In this document: in pieces, positions 18,200-26,250 of the stretch | Layout of the letters: the number at the start of each line of letters is the position of its first letter | How positions within the stretch are numbered: the first letter of the stretch is position 1 | Assembly: GCF_001908235.1 (NCBI RefSeq) | Contig: NZ_LGHK01000024.1 | Span: 1 to 64,000, forward strand | Direction of reading: 5' to 3' | Origin: Bradyrhizobium sp. NAS96.2 | GTDB lineage: Bacteria; Pseudomonadota; Alphaproteobacteria; Rhizobiales; Xanthobacteraceae | DNA: 64,000 nucleotides | Notes under the pieces: model-generated | What the model was told of the DNA's origin: nothing | The model's database searches: none | What the model saw: only the letters and a program-made list of their open reading frames with translations | Translations under genes and position numbers: made by a program

Positions 18200-19198
18200 A
18201 TGATGATGGGAAGAAACAACTTGTCCGCAGATCTTCTCGCGCGATTTCGCGATCGCCTCCGGTTGCCGCTGATCGCGGCACCGATGTTTCTGGTGTCGGG
18301 CGTCGAGCTGGTGGTAGCCGCCTGCCGCAATGGCGTGATCGGCTCGTTTCCGACGGTGAATTGCCGTGAGACGGAACAGCTCGATGCATGGCTCGGCGAC
18401 ATCGCGCGTCGCCTGAATGCGCACGCCGATGCAAGCGGCAGGGCGGCGGCGCCGATCTGCCCCAACCTGATCGTGCACCGCTCCAACACGCGGCTCCAGC
18501 AGGATCTCGCGGTGCTGCTGCGGCACAAGCCCGAGCTCGTGATCACCTCGGTCGGCTCGCCGGCACCGGTGCTTGGCCCGTTGCACGATGCCGGCGCGCT
18601 TGTTTTCGCTGACGTTGCCTCGATCCGCCATGCCGAGCGCGCGGCTGCAGCCGGCGCCGACGGGCTCGTGCTGCTGACCGCAGGCGCCGGCGGGCAGACC
18701 GGCTGGCTCAATCCGTTCGTGTTCGTCCGTGCGGTGCGCGCATTCTTCGATGGCCCGATCGTGCTGGCCGGCGGCATCAGCGATGGCCACGCGCTGCGCG
18801 CTGCGGAAGCGCTCGGCTGCGATCTCGCCTATATGGGCACCAAGTTCATCGCGACGCGCGAGAGCATGGCGGATGCGAGGTACAAGCAGATGCTGGTCGA
18901 GGCGACCGCCGACGACATCCTGCTCACGACCGCCTTCACGGGTTTGCAGACCAACATGCTGCGGCCCTCGATCGAAGCCGCCGGTCTCGATCCCGACGAC
19001 CTGCCGGCACGCGGCGCGATCGACATCGGCAAGGACATCGACATCGGCGCCCGCGAAAGCCGCCCCAAACGCTGGCGCGACATCTGGAGCGGCGGCCATT
19101 CCACTTCGGGGGTGACGGGGGTGCTCGCGGTCGACGAGCTCGTGGCGCTGACAGCGGCGGAGTACGAGGCAGCGAGCGCGCGGGTGCGGCTCGGCTGA
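18200..19198 (+). CDS. nitronate monooxygenase-like flavin oxidoreductase, His-to-Gln variant
   Basis: A 332-residue paralogue of the gene at 10946 with the same FMN barrel landmarks: LPLIAAPMFLVSGVELV, GVIGSFPTVNCRE, and IVLAGGISDGHALRAAEALG. The position that reads GAGGHAG in the paralogue reads GAGGQTG here, so the family histidine is replaced by glutamine; monooxygenase chemistry may be altered. Three consecutive ATG codons (18200, 18203, 18206) could start translation, none with a clear ribosome-binding site; the first is used. It diverges from an acyl-CoA synthetase gene. Confidence 0.82.
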   Translation: MMMGRNNLSADLLARFRDRLRLPLIAAPMFLVSGVELVVAACRNGVIGSFPTVNCRETEQLDAWLGDIARRLNAHADASGRAAAPICPNLIVHRSNTRLQQDLAVLLRHKPELVITSVGSPAPVLGPLHDAGALVFADVASIRHAERAAAAGADGLVLLTAGAGGQTGWLNPFVFVRAVRAFFDGPIVLAGGISDGHALRAAEALGCDLAYMGTKFIATRESMADARYKQMLVEATADDILLTTAFTGLQTNMLRPSIEAAGLDPDDLPARGAIDIGKDIDIGARESRPKRWRDIWSGGHSTSGVTGVLAVDELVALTAAEYEAASARVRLG

Positions 19199-19242
19199 TC
19201 CAGGCGAGGCGGCTGCTCAGCCGCCAAAACCCGCCTGTCCGC

Positions 19243-19257
19243 TTAACGCGGCATTAA
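19243..19257 (+). promoter_or_regulatory. candidate CtrA-binding box
   Basis: TTAA-N7-TTAA matches the full CtrA consensus exactly, 77 bp before the ATG of the small gene at 19334. CtrA is the alphaproteobacterial cell-cycle regulator. A single short match is weak evidence on its own. Confidence 0.45.
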
Positions 19258-19333
19258 CCATGCCAGTCCCAACTATGCGTCACGGGATGGTCCGCCGCCA
19301 CGGCTGGCCGCCCGGCAGTTGTGGGAATGCGAC

Positions 19334-19576
19334 ATGGCTTTTGAGGTGCTCTCCAAGACCCCGGCCTCGCTCAATGAGCTCCGGACCCGGGTGTTCTATG
19401 CCCTGCAGCGGCATCCGCTGTGCCGTCAGGTCGAGTTCGACATCGTCAGCACGCCGCGCACCCGCCGGACCAACTGGACCGTCAGCATGCACGCGGTCCA
19501 GCCCGGCGCGCTATGGACGGCGCATGAGATTGTGGCCGATATCCAGGAAGCCTATGAGCTTGACGCCGCGGCCTGA
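19334..19576 (+). CDS. small conserved protein of unknown function
   Basis: An 80-residue soluble protein (MAFEVLSKTPASLNELRTRV at the start) without signal peptide or membrane segment; it contains the Arg/Thr-rich stretch STPRTRRTNWTVSMHAV. I do not recognise a family. The ATG at 19334 is chosen because GGGAAT lies at a suitable distance; an in-frame TTG at 19319 is less likely. A perfect TTAA-N7-TTAA box sits 77 bp upstream. A 109-bp gap separates it from the next gene. Confidence 0.6.
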   Translation: MAFEVLSKTPASLNELRTRVFYALQRHPLCRQVEFDIVSTPRTRRTNWTVSMHAVQPGALWTAHEIVADIQEAYELDAAA

Positions 19577-19685
19577 TTTTTCGGGCCGTTTCGGGACAAT
19601 TTCACCTATTTGGCGCGGTCATGGCACGCTAACGCCGCATTTGCCGCGCAGTTTGCGGTGACACCGGCCGGCAATGGAGTAATTT

Positions 19686-20417
19686 TTGACCAGAGCCATC
19701 ACCCTCGCCGCCCTGACATGCTTCCTGCTCGCCGGTGCCGCGATCACCGCCATTTTGGGCCGCGACAGCCTGCCGGCAGCGCAGGCCGACGTCGGCCCGG
19801 TCGCCAATCGCGCCAGCAAGCAGGACAAGCTCGCGGTCACCACGCTTGCCGCTGCCTCCTTTGAAGCGCCGCAGCCGGTGGAGCCTCCCGCCAATCCGTC
19901 GCCGCTCCTGCTGCGGGCGCAAGCCGCGATTCCGGGCGCGACCGATACCGTGCGCCAGGCCTATGCCTCCGCCGAGCCCGCCGATATCGGCCTGCCGAAG
20001 CTCAATGATCCCGTCGATGCGGCCCAGCCGAAGATCGCCGAGCCTGCCCCAGCGCCGGCCGCGGTCGCGCCGCCAAAGCCCAAGGCTGCCGCCAAGCCGG
20101 CGCCGCAGAAGACCTACGCCCTGCTCAGCGATGCGCAGATCGCCGGCATCAAGGACCGCCTCAAGCTGTCGTCGTCGCAGGAATATTACTGGCCGGCGGT
20201 CGAGACCGCGCTGCGCGCCGTCGCCCGCAAGATCCACGCCAAGCGCCAGGGCGACCCCGCCGCCGGCACCATGCCGATCGATCCGGATTCCGAGGAAGTG
20301 CAGCAGCTGAAGTCGGCGGCGATGCCGCTGCTGTTCCAGCTGCGCGAGGACCAGAAGAACGAGGTCCGTTCGCTGGCACGCCTGATTGGCCTCGAGCGCG
20401 TCGCGTCGATGATCTGA
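19686..20417 (+). CDS. exported alanine/proline-rich protein of unknown function
   Basis: A 243-residue protein with an N-terminal signal sequence or anchor (ITLAALTCFLLAGAAITAILG), a long disordered Ala/Pro/Lys linker (residues 60-145), and a C-terminal helical region (LSDAQIAGIKDRLKLSSSQEYYW, then EEVQQLKSAAMPLLFQLREDQK) that resembles the LTXXQ/Spy-like periplasmic helix pattern only loosely. It starts with TTG at 19686; GGAG at 19676-19679 supports this. It converges with the TIR gene with 40 bp between the stops. Confidence 0.6.
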   Translation: MTRAITLAALTCFLLAGAAITAILGRDSLPAAQADVGPVANRASKQDKLAVTTLAAASFEAPQPVEPPANPSPLLLRAQAAIPGATDTVRQAYASAEPADIGLPKLNDPVDAAQPKIAEPAPAPAAVAPPKPKAAAKPAPQKTYALLSDAQIAGIKDRLKLSSSQEYYWPAVETALRAVARKIHAKRQGDPAAGTMPIDPDSEEVQQLKSAAMPLLFQLREDQKNEVRSLARLIGLERVASMI

Positions 20418-20457
20418 GCGCAGGGGGTGGCTAGGCCGAACCTGCGTTCGGCGCGCG

Positions 20458-21882
20458 TCAGCGGGCCTCCAGCGGACGCAGCTTCTCCACCTTGCCCTGG
20501 GTTTCGACGAGCAGTTGCTTCATGAAGTCCTTGTTGCGCTTCAGCCAGGGCTCCAGCGTTTGCCGCACATCGCCCGGCGACTTCTTCTCGATGGCCTGCG
20601 CGAGCCGGGTCTGAAACGTCCCCCAATCCTTGAACATCTCCTTCAGAAGCGCATCGTCGGAGATGTTGATCGTTGACTTGATGTCGCCGACGGTTTCGAG
20701 CTCGCGCATGTTGCCCTGTCGCAGGATCGAATCGAGGTTTTCCAGGCATTCGTGGTAGCGCTGCAGCAGATCGTCCCATCGCTTGGCGCTGAAATCATCG
20801 TCGAGGTCCTCGACCGCGTTGTAGAGCGGTTCGAGAAACGACCATCGGAAGCGCCGCGCCAGTCGCAGCAGGATCGACAGGAACACGATGTCCTTCGGCA
20901 TGTTCTGCGCGACCATCAGCCTTGGATCTTCGCTGAATGGCGGCATCGGAACGAAGATGATAACGATCGAGAACGGCGTGTTGTCGAGATATTCGAGCCG
21001 GGCGATCACCGGTTGATATAGTTTCAGATCGCGGAAGATCGGGCTTAGGACCTGCTCGCGGCTTCGCCGGCTGGCAATATCCACGTCGGAGAACGAGTTC
21101 GCGACATAGCTCGCCAGTTCGTCGAGCCAGGCGCCGCTGTCGTAGCGGTTTTGGGCGCGGAGCAGGTCCTCCCAGTCGAGCTCAGCCGCATCGGGACCTG
21201 ACAGCAGCGTGGTGGTGGCGGGATCCGCCTCCAGCCTGGCATCCGTCAGGAATCCGCGCGCACGCTCCGCAGGCGGCAATGCCTTCAGCGCATCGGCCTT
21301 TTGCCGGAACGACAGCTCGTCGCTGAACACGACGCGAAGCCGAAGGCGGAACAGCTCTTCCGGGCGGGTGATCTGCATGAATTGCGCGTGCAGATCCTTT
21401 ACCGCCTCGTTGAAGTCGCGGGCATGATTGGCGTTCAGTTTCGGGCGCAGCGGTACGGGACCGAAGGTCGGCCGGACGAACAGATCCTCGAGAAACCGCC
21501 GCACCTCGTCGTCGCCGATCCCGTAGAACTCGTTCTCCGCCAGCATCGGAAACGAGGGTGAGGAGTCAACCGAGAACCACAGCACCTTTGACGTGAGCTT
21601 CAGCGCGCGCTTGTAGCCGTCGAACTGGGAAATCTCGGACGCGCACCATGTCCAATTATGCTCGGCGTTGGTGTGGATGAAGATCAGGCAGTCGGCCCTC
21701 GCCGTGTTGTCGATCATCCATTGGCGCCATTCGGCGCCGCCGGGAATTTCCTCGCACACAAAGCATTCCACCGAACGCTGTCCGTCCAGGCTGCTGAGAT
21801 ATTCGAGCCGAGCCTTCAAGAGGCGCGCGAGAAATCTGTCTTCGGCACGATGGCTGATAAAGACCGAGAAATCATTTGGCAT
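20458..21882 (-). CDS. TIR-domain protein with large C-terminal region
   Basis: A 474-residue protein. Residues 4-110 form a TIR domain: FSVFISHRAEDRF at the first strand, FVCEEIPGGAEWRQWM at the BB-loop region, CLIFIHTNAEHNWTWC, and the WCxxE motif with Glu83 in WCASEISQF, the residue that is catalytic in NAD+-cleaving TIR domains. Residues 150-474 have no motif I recognise; they are mixed alpha/beta, then helical and charged. The gene diverges from a patatin gene across 398 bp, next to SLOG-like and NDT/TPR genes. The likely role is an NAD+-consuming or signal-generating component of a conflict system; that is inference from context. Confidence 0.83.
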   Translation of the reverse strand: MPNDFSVFISHRAEDRFLARLLKARLEYLSSLDGQRSVECFVCEEIPGGAEWRQWMIDNTARADCLIFIHTNAEHNWTWCASEISQFDGYKRALKLTSKVLWFSVDSSPSFPMLAENEFYGIGDDEVRRFLEDLFVRPTFGPVPLRPKLNANHARDFNEAVKDLHAQFMQITRPEELFRLRLRVVFSDELSFRQKADALKALPPAERARGFLTDARLEADPATTTLLSGPDAAELDWEDLLRAQNRYDSGAWLDELASYVANSFSDVDIASRRSREQVLSPIFRDLKLYQPVIARLEYLDNTPFSIVIIFVPMPPFSEDPRLMVAQNMPKDIVFLSILLRLARRFRWSFLEPLYNAVEDLDDDFSAKRWDDLLQRYHECLENLDSILRQGNMRELETVGDIKSTINISDDALLKEMFKDWGTFQTRLAQAIEKKSPGDVRQTLEPWLKRNKDFMKQLLVETQGKVEKLRPLEAR

Positions 21883-22280
21883 GGCAAAATCCGATCTGCA
21901 TGAATCCTATGCGACGGCTGGCCGTTGCTCATCGGCCGGATGCCGCGGCTGCACGTCTCGCCGCGGACCGATGATAGCCCGTCTCTGAAAATTGCGATCG
22001 CCGGCCGCGAAAAAGAAAAACCGCCTGCCAGTGAACTATCTCACTATACCTTAGGGTGTATCATGTGCAACATGCGCAGGGAGCCGGCGCGCGATGCTTG
22101 TCCTGCTCCGGAATGCACTGACTAAAATTTTTCGAAAACATCAGCCGATGTGTCGACGTGAGCACATCGCTTCATTTCATGCCCCGGCGCCGTGCGCGCG
22201 AGGGCGCGACCAATTGAGCCTTCGGCCGTGATCGGTCGGCCGTATCGAGATCAGCAACAGTCATAGTCGGAGGGCCAGCC
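21883..22280. promoter_or_regulatory. divergent intergenic region with inverted repeat
   Basis: The 398-bp gap between the TIR and patatin genes holds no supported gene and must contain both promoters. It is more AT-rich than its surroundings around 22040-22075 and 22125-22140. An inverted repeat CGATGTG-N10-CACATCG lies at 22146-22169, 111 bp before the patatin start, and is a candidate operator. GGAGGG precedes the patatin ATG. Confidence 0.5.
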
Positions 22281-23420
22281 ATGCCGAAGACGAAGCAGCA
22301 GCATCTCGATCGTGACGCCGGGCCGAAGCGGATATTGGCGCTCGACGGCGGCGGCATTCGCGGCATCCTGACGCTCGAATATGTCGGCGCCATCGAGGCG
22401 ATGCTGCGCAAGAGGTTCGGCAAGGACGACCTGCTGCTCTGCGACTATTTCGATCTGATCGGAGGCACCTCCACCGGATCGATCATCGCGGCCGGGCTTG
22501 CCTGCGGGATGACCGTGGACGCTTTGAAGAAGCTCTACCGCGGGATCGGCACGGACATCTTTCAGGAATCGTTCTGGCGGCGCGGACTGCTGGCGCCGAA
22601 ATTCAATTCCGACGCCTTGCAGCACGCGCTCGATGCGCAGCTCGGCGCCGACACGGCGCTCGGCGGCGATCACGTCCGCACCGGCCTGATGATCATGACC
22701 AAGCGGCTCGATACCGGAAGTCCCTGGCCGCTGCACAATCATCCGGACGCGCCCTACGCCAAGCAGGACGGCGCGTTGCGGCTGACGCAAGTGGTTCGCG
22801 CCAGCACTGCGGCCCCAACCTATTTCAAGCCCGAGGAGATCAAGATCTCCGCGCGCGACGGTCACACGGTCAGTGGCGCCTTTGTCGACGGCGGCGTCAG
22901 CCCGTTCAACGATCCGGCGCTGCAGCTATTGATGCTCGCGGCACTTCATGGCCACGGCTTCCGGTGGCATAGCGGCAAGGACAAGCTCCTGCTGATCTCG
23001 GCGGGGACGGGCGTGTTCAAGTCGACGTTTTCGACCGACCAGATCGTCCACATGCCGGCGGCGGAGCAGGGCGTGCGGTCGCTGCAATCGCTCATGGACG
23101 ATTGCGGACGGCTCAATCACGGCATGCTGCAATGGCTGACAAATTGTCTGACGCCATGGCCGATCGATCGCGCGGTGGAGGACATGGCGGCGGACAGCCA
23201 GAGCGGACCGCAACTTGCGACCTATGCGCGCTACAACGTGCTGCTGGAGACGGGCTGGTTGAAGACGACGGTTGCCATCGACCGGACGCCGGAGGCGCTG
23301 GCAAAGGTCGCGGCGATGGACGACCCGTCCAACATGGACCAGCTCGCCGAGATCGGAGCGCTCGCCGCGAAGGTGCAGGTCAAGCCGGAACATTTCCCGC
23401 CGGCCTTCGATATCACGTGA
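22281..23420 (+). CDS. patatin-like phospholipase (CapV-like)
   Basis: A 379-residue patatin-fold lipase. The oxyanion loop is DGGGIRG (residues 22-28), the nucleophile is Ser64 in GTSTG (62-66), and the dyad Asp203 lies in FVDGGVSPF. The start RILALDGGGIRGILTLEYV and the size match bacterial patatins used as membrane-degrading effectors in immune systems such as CBASS (CapV), where a signal nucleotide activates them. No CD-NTase is present here. It is the first gene of a plus-strand run with the SLOG-like and NDT/TPR genes, which suggests it is the effector of that system (inference). GGAGGG precedes the ATG. Confidence 0.87.
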   Translation: MPKTKQQHLDRDAGPKRILALDGGGIRGILTLEYVGAIEAMLRKRFGKDDLLLCDYFDLIGGTSTGSIIAAGLACGMTVDALKKLYRGIGTDIFQESFWRRGLLAPKFNSDALQHALDAQLGADTALGGDHVRTGLMIMTKRLDTGSPWPLHNHPDAPYAKQDGALRLTQVVRASTAAPTYFKPEEIKISARDGHTVSGAFVDGGVSPFNDPALQLLMLAALHGHGFRWHSGKDKLLLISAGTGVFKSTFSTDQIVHMPAAEQGVRSLQSLMDDCGRLNHGMLQWLTNCLTPWPIDRAVEDMAADSQSGPQLATYARYNVLLETGWLKTTVAIDRTPEALAKVAAMDDPSNMDQLAEIGALAAKVQVKPEHFPPAFDIT

Positions 23421-23532
23421 TGCCGCATAGCGCGCTGCCCTGACACTCGGGGTCCCGGCTTCGACAGGAGATTCGCCTTCAGCTAAGTTTGTCATCGAGA
23501 CACAATGATCCAACCATCAGTCGGGTGTCACG

Positions 23533-24117
23533 ATGACCACGGACCAACGCGCCGGATCACCTAACGTAGTGGTTCTCTTCAGCGGTCACATGATCGATGC
23601 GCCAGATCGAAAAACGCCTCGCTTTCCGCCGGACAAGGAGCCTGCCGCGGCCGCTGCGATCGCCGATGCGCTTGCGAAGATCGGTGTCGCCAAGGGCGAC
23701 CTCGCGATCTGCGGCGGCGCCTGCGGCGGCGACCTGCTGTTCGCGGAGGCCGCTCTCGCGCAAGGCATGGGGCTTGAGATCTACATCCCGTTCGACGAGC
23801 CGACCTTCCTTGCCGGCTCGGTCGATTTCGCCGGCGGCAATTGGCGCGCGCGCTATCTCGCGGCGAAATCGCGCGCGACGCTCCATGTCATGCCGGACGA
23901 ACTCGGCCCGCTGCCGGCCGGCGAAAACGCCTATGAGCGCGACAATCAATGGATGCTGGAGCGGGCCGCCCGGTTTGGCGACAAGAAGCTCGCCTTTGTC
24001 TGCCTGTGGAACGGCGAAGGTGGCGACGGTCCCGGCGGTGCCAAGCACCTGATGGATGAAGCGGGGCGCAAGACGACGTGGGTTTACTGGCTGGATACGC
24101 GAAAATTATGGGACTGA
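23533..24117 (+). CDS. SLOG/LOG-like Rossmann protein
   Basis: A 194-residue soluble protein. It opens with a hydrophobic strand and FSGHMIDAP, then has a glycine-rich nucleotide-binding turn ICGGACGGDLLFAEAAL (residues 59-75), followed by LEIYIPFDEPTFLAGSV and NWRARYLA. This is the layout of SLOG-superfamily domains, proposed to bind or process nucleotide-derived ligands in bacterial conflict systems. It lies 112 bp after the patatin gene and 12 bp before the NDT/TPR gene, so it probably shares their transcript. The family call is by pattern; catalytic activity is unknown. Confidence 0.6.
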   Translation: MTTDQRAGSPNVVVLFSGHMIDAPDRKTPRFPPDKEPAAAAAIADALAKIGVAKGDLAICGGACGGDLLFAEAALAQGMGLEIYIPFDEPTFLAGSVDFAGGNWRARYLAAKSRATLHVMPDELGPLPAGENAYERDNQWMLERAARFGDKKLAFVCLWNGEGGDGPGGAKHLMDEAGRKTTWVYWLDTRKLWD

Positions 24118-24129
24118 AGGGATTGCGAT

Positions 24130-25467
24130 ATGCCGTCGTGTTTCATGATCATGCCCTACGGCCGCAAGCCGACCCACGCCGAGCCCAAGCTTGGTCCGGC
24201 CGAAATCGATTTTAACGCGCTGTGGGATCGCGGCTACGTTCCGGTGATCAAGGAGCTGGGCTATGAGCCGGTTCGCGCCGACCAGGACACCGGTGCGCTG
24301 ATCGTCGGCCAGATGCTGGAGCGGCTCTATTTCGCCGACCTCGTGCTGGCGGACATGACGATCCCGAACGGCAACGTCTATTACGAGGTCGGTATCCGCC
24401 ATGCGGCGCAGAAGACCGGCTGTGTTCTGCTTGCCGCCGACTGGTCGAAGCAATTGTTCGACGTCGTGCAGATGCGCACCGTGCGCTACCCGCTCCCCGA
24501 GGGCAACATCTCCGACGACACCGCAGCCGGTCTCCGGCCCAGGATCAAGGAGGGCATCGTGTCGCTCCGCGACGGGCTCTCGCCGATGCCTCAATCGATC
24601 CCCGGCTATCCCGAAGATGTCGATCCGACGAAGGCGACGACGACCAAGGAGCAACTCGCCGAACTCGCTGCGTTCCAGACCAAGGTGCGCGAGGTGCGTG
24701 CCGCACCGCATGCCGAGCGCATGCAGCGCGCGCAGGCGCTGATCGCCAGCGAGGGCACGCCGCCCGCGACCTATCCGATTGCGCTCGCATTGCTGCTGCT
24801 GCTCCGCGACAGCGTCGACAAGACCACGGACTGGAGCTGCGTCCTCGACTTTGCGGCGGGCCTTCCGAAGAAGTTCAAGGACGTCCCTGAAATCCAGGAG
24901 ATCCGTGAATTCGCCGCCGCCTATGCCGGCAACAATCTCCAGGCCATTGCGGCGCTTGAGACGCTGATCAGGACGGCGGGGCCGACACCCGAACGCCTCG
25001 GTCTGATGGGCGGTCGCTACAAGCGCCTGGCGAGAGCAGCCACATTGGCCGTAGACAAGCGGCAAGCCCAGGCGAAGGCGATCGAATATTATGAGCAGGG
25101 TATGCAGATCGACCTCAACGCCTATTATTGCTCGAGCAATTTGCCTCGTCTCTATCGCGCGCGTGCCCGGGCTGGCGACGAGGAACGCGCGCAGACCGCG
25201 TTGCGGCTGACGATCGCCGCTTGCGAGCGTGCCAGACGGCTTCAGGTCGGCGACGAATGGACGCGTCAGACGTTGCTCGCCGCGGCTTTCGACCTCGGCG
25301 ATCCCGACAAGGCCGACGAACTGGCCGACGCGGTGATCGATGAAGGCCCCGCAGCATGGAAGATCGACAGCGTGCTCGGTGACCTCGAGGCCAGCGTCAC
25401 GCAAGTCACCGACGCCGCAAAGCGCGCGCGATTGTCCGCCGTCATCGACAAGATCAAGGCGGCCTGA
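24130..25467 (+). CDS. NDT-like domain plus TRAFs-binding/TPR (DUF4071-like) protein
   Basis: A 445-residue two-part protein. Residues 1-115 resemble nucleoside 2-deoxyribosyltransferase-type folds: CFMIMPYGRKPT, an acidic DLVLADMTIPN strand, and NVYYEVGIRHA with Glu86 at the place of the NDT catalytic glutamate. Residues 190-445 are helical repeats (IEYYEQGMQIDLNAYYCSSN, RLYRARARAGDEERAQTAL) like the TRAFs-binding/DUF4071 region of animal ASK (MAP3K5) kinases. Related bacterial TPR scaffolds have been proposed to sense NAD+-derived signals. AAGGGA supports the ATG. It is the last gene of the patatin-SLOG run. Confidence 0.65.
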   Translation: MPSCFMIMPYGRKPTHAEPKLGPAEIDFNALWDRGYVPVIKELGYEPVRADQDTGALIVGQMLERLYFADLVLADMTIPNGNVYYEVGIRHAAQKTGCVLLAADWSKQLFDVVQMRTVRYPLPEGNISDDTAAGLRPRIKEGIVSLRDGLSPMPQSIPGYPEDVDPTKATTTKEQLAELAAFQTKVREVRAAPHAERMQRAQALIASEGTPPATYPIALALLLLLRDSVDKTTDWSCVLDFAAGLPKKFKDVPEIQEIREFAAAYAGNNLQAIAALETLIRTAGPTPERLGLMGGRYKRLARAATLAVDKRQAQAKAIEYYEQGMQIDLNAYYCSSNLPRLYRARARAGDEERAQTALRLTIAACERARRLQVGDEWTRQTLLAAAFDLGDPDKADELADAVIDEGPAAWKIDSVLGDLEASVTQVTDAAKRARLSAVIDKIKAA

Positions 25468-25491
25468 TCGCGCGCTTCTTGCATGTCGGCC

Positions 25492-26157
25492 TCAGCCGAG
25501 GCGCATCGACAGTTCGACATCGTCGCCGAACGGCGTCGAGATGTAGCCGTTCGCCGGCGAACGCACCCGCGCCAGATAGTCGGGGCTGTATTCGGCGTTG
25601 TCGGCGACGACAAAGGCACCCGGCTTCAGGCGGCCCTCCACGAGATCGAGGATATCGGGATAGAGCGCCTTGGCGCCGTCGAGCAGCACGAGATCGATCG
25701 CATCGGGCAGACCGGTGCGCAGCGTCTCGAGCGCATCGCCCTCGCGGATATCGACCAGGTCGTCGAGCCCGCCGGCGACGAGATTGGCCCGGGCGCGCAC
25801 CACCTTTGACGATTCGAACTCGCTGGTGATCAGCCGGCCGCCGCCGTTGTCGCGCAGCGCCGCGGCAAGATGCAGCGTCGAGATGCCGAACGATGTCCCG
25901 AATTCGACGATGTTCCGCGCCCGCGTGCCGCGCGCCAGTATGTAGAGCAGCGCGCCGGTCTCGCGCGAGACCGCGAGCGGCACATTGTTCAGGCGGCCGT
26001 ACAGTGCGCGGTAGTCGGTCCTGCTCCGCATCAGGCGCGTCCGTTCCTCGCCGGAAAGGTCGGCCACCGCGAGCCGGGTCTCCTCCACCGCGGCGGAAGC
26101 GTGCGCGAACAGGCGGTCGAGCAGGCCTGCGAGTTGGGGTGAGGTGAGGGTCGTCAT
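25492..26157 (-). CDS. class I SAM-dependent O-methyltransferase
   Basis: A 221-residue Rossmann methyltransferase of the CCoAOMT/O-methyltransferase_24-like type. The SAM-binding loop is NIVEFGTSFGISTLHLA (residues 87-103), followed by GGRLITSEFE and the acidic IDLVLLDGAKALYPDIL. The N-terminal helical part (residues 1-75) would form the substrate cap. The substrate is unknown. The gene diverges from a TetR-family regulator across 93 bp containing direct repeats, which suggests it is that regulator's target. GGAG lies before the ATG at 26157. It converges on the NDT/TPR gene with 24 bp between. Confidence 0.85.
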   Translation of the reverse strand: MTTLTSPQLAGLLDRLFAHASAAVEETRLAVADLSGEERTRLMRSRTDYRALYGRLNNVPLAVSRETGALLYILARGTRARNIVEFGTSFGISTLHLAAALRDNGGGRLITSEFESSKVVRARANLVAGGLDDLVDIREGDALETLRTGLPDAIDLVLLDGAKALYPDILDLVEGRLKPGAFVVADNAEYSPDYLARVRSPANGYISTPFGDDVELSMRLG

Positions 26158-26206
26158 GTAAGTCTCCGGTCAAAAAACGGCGCGTCCTTGCGCCTCGCCA
26201 GAAATA

Positions 26207-26238
26207 CGAATAATTAGTCGCATTCGCTAATCGCATTC
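26207..26238. promoter_or_regulatory. candidate TetR operator (direct repeats)
   Basis: TAGTCGCATTC (26215-26225) and TAATCGCATTC (26228-26238) match at 10 of 11 positions, 13 bp apart, and CGAAT/ATTCG (26207-26211, 26222-26226) forms a short inverted repeat. The site sits between the divergent methyltransferase and TetR starts. Confidence 0.5.
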
Positions 26239-26250
26239 CCCAAGGCGTCC

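Noticed and set aside
20458-25467. A CBASS assignment for the TIR/patatin locus
   Set aside because: No CD-NTase (cGAS/DncV-like) gene, Cap2/Cap3 or STING domain is present between 19 and 28 kb, so the CBASS label is not supported even though the patatin is CapV-like.
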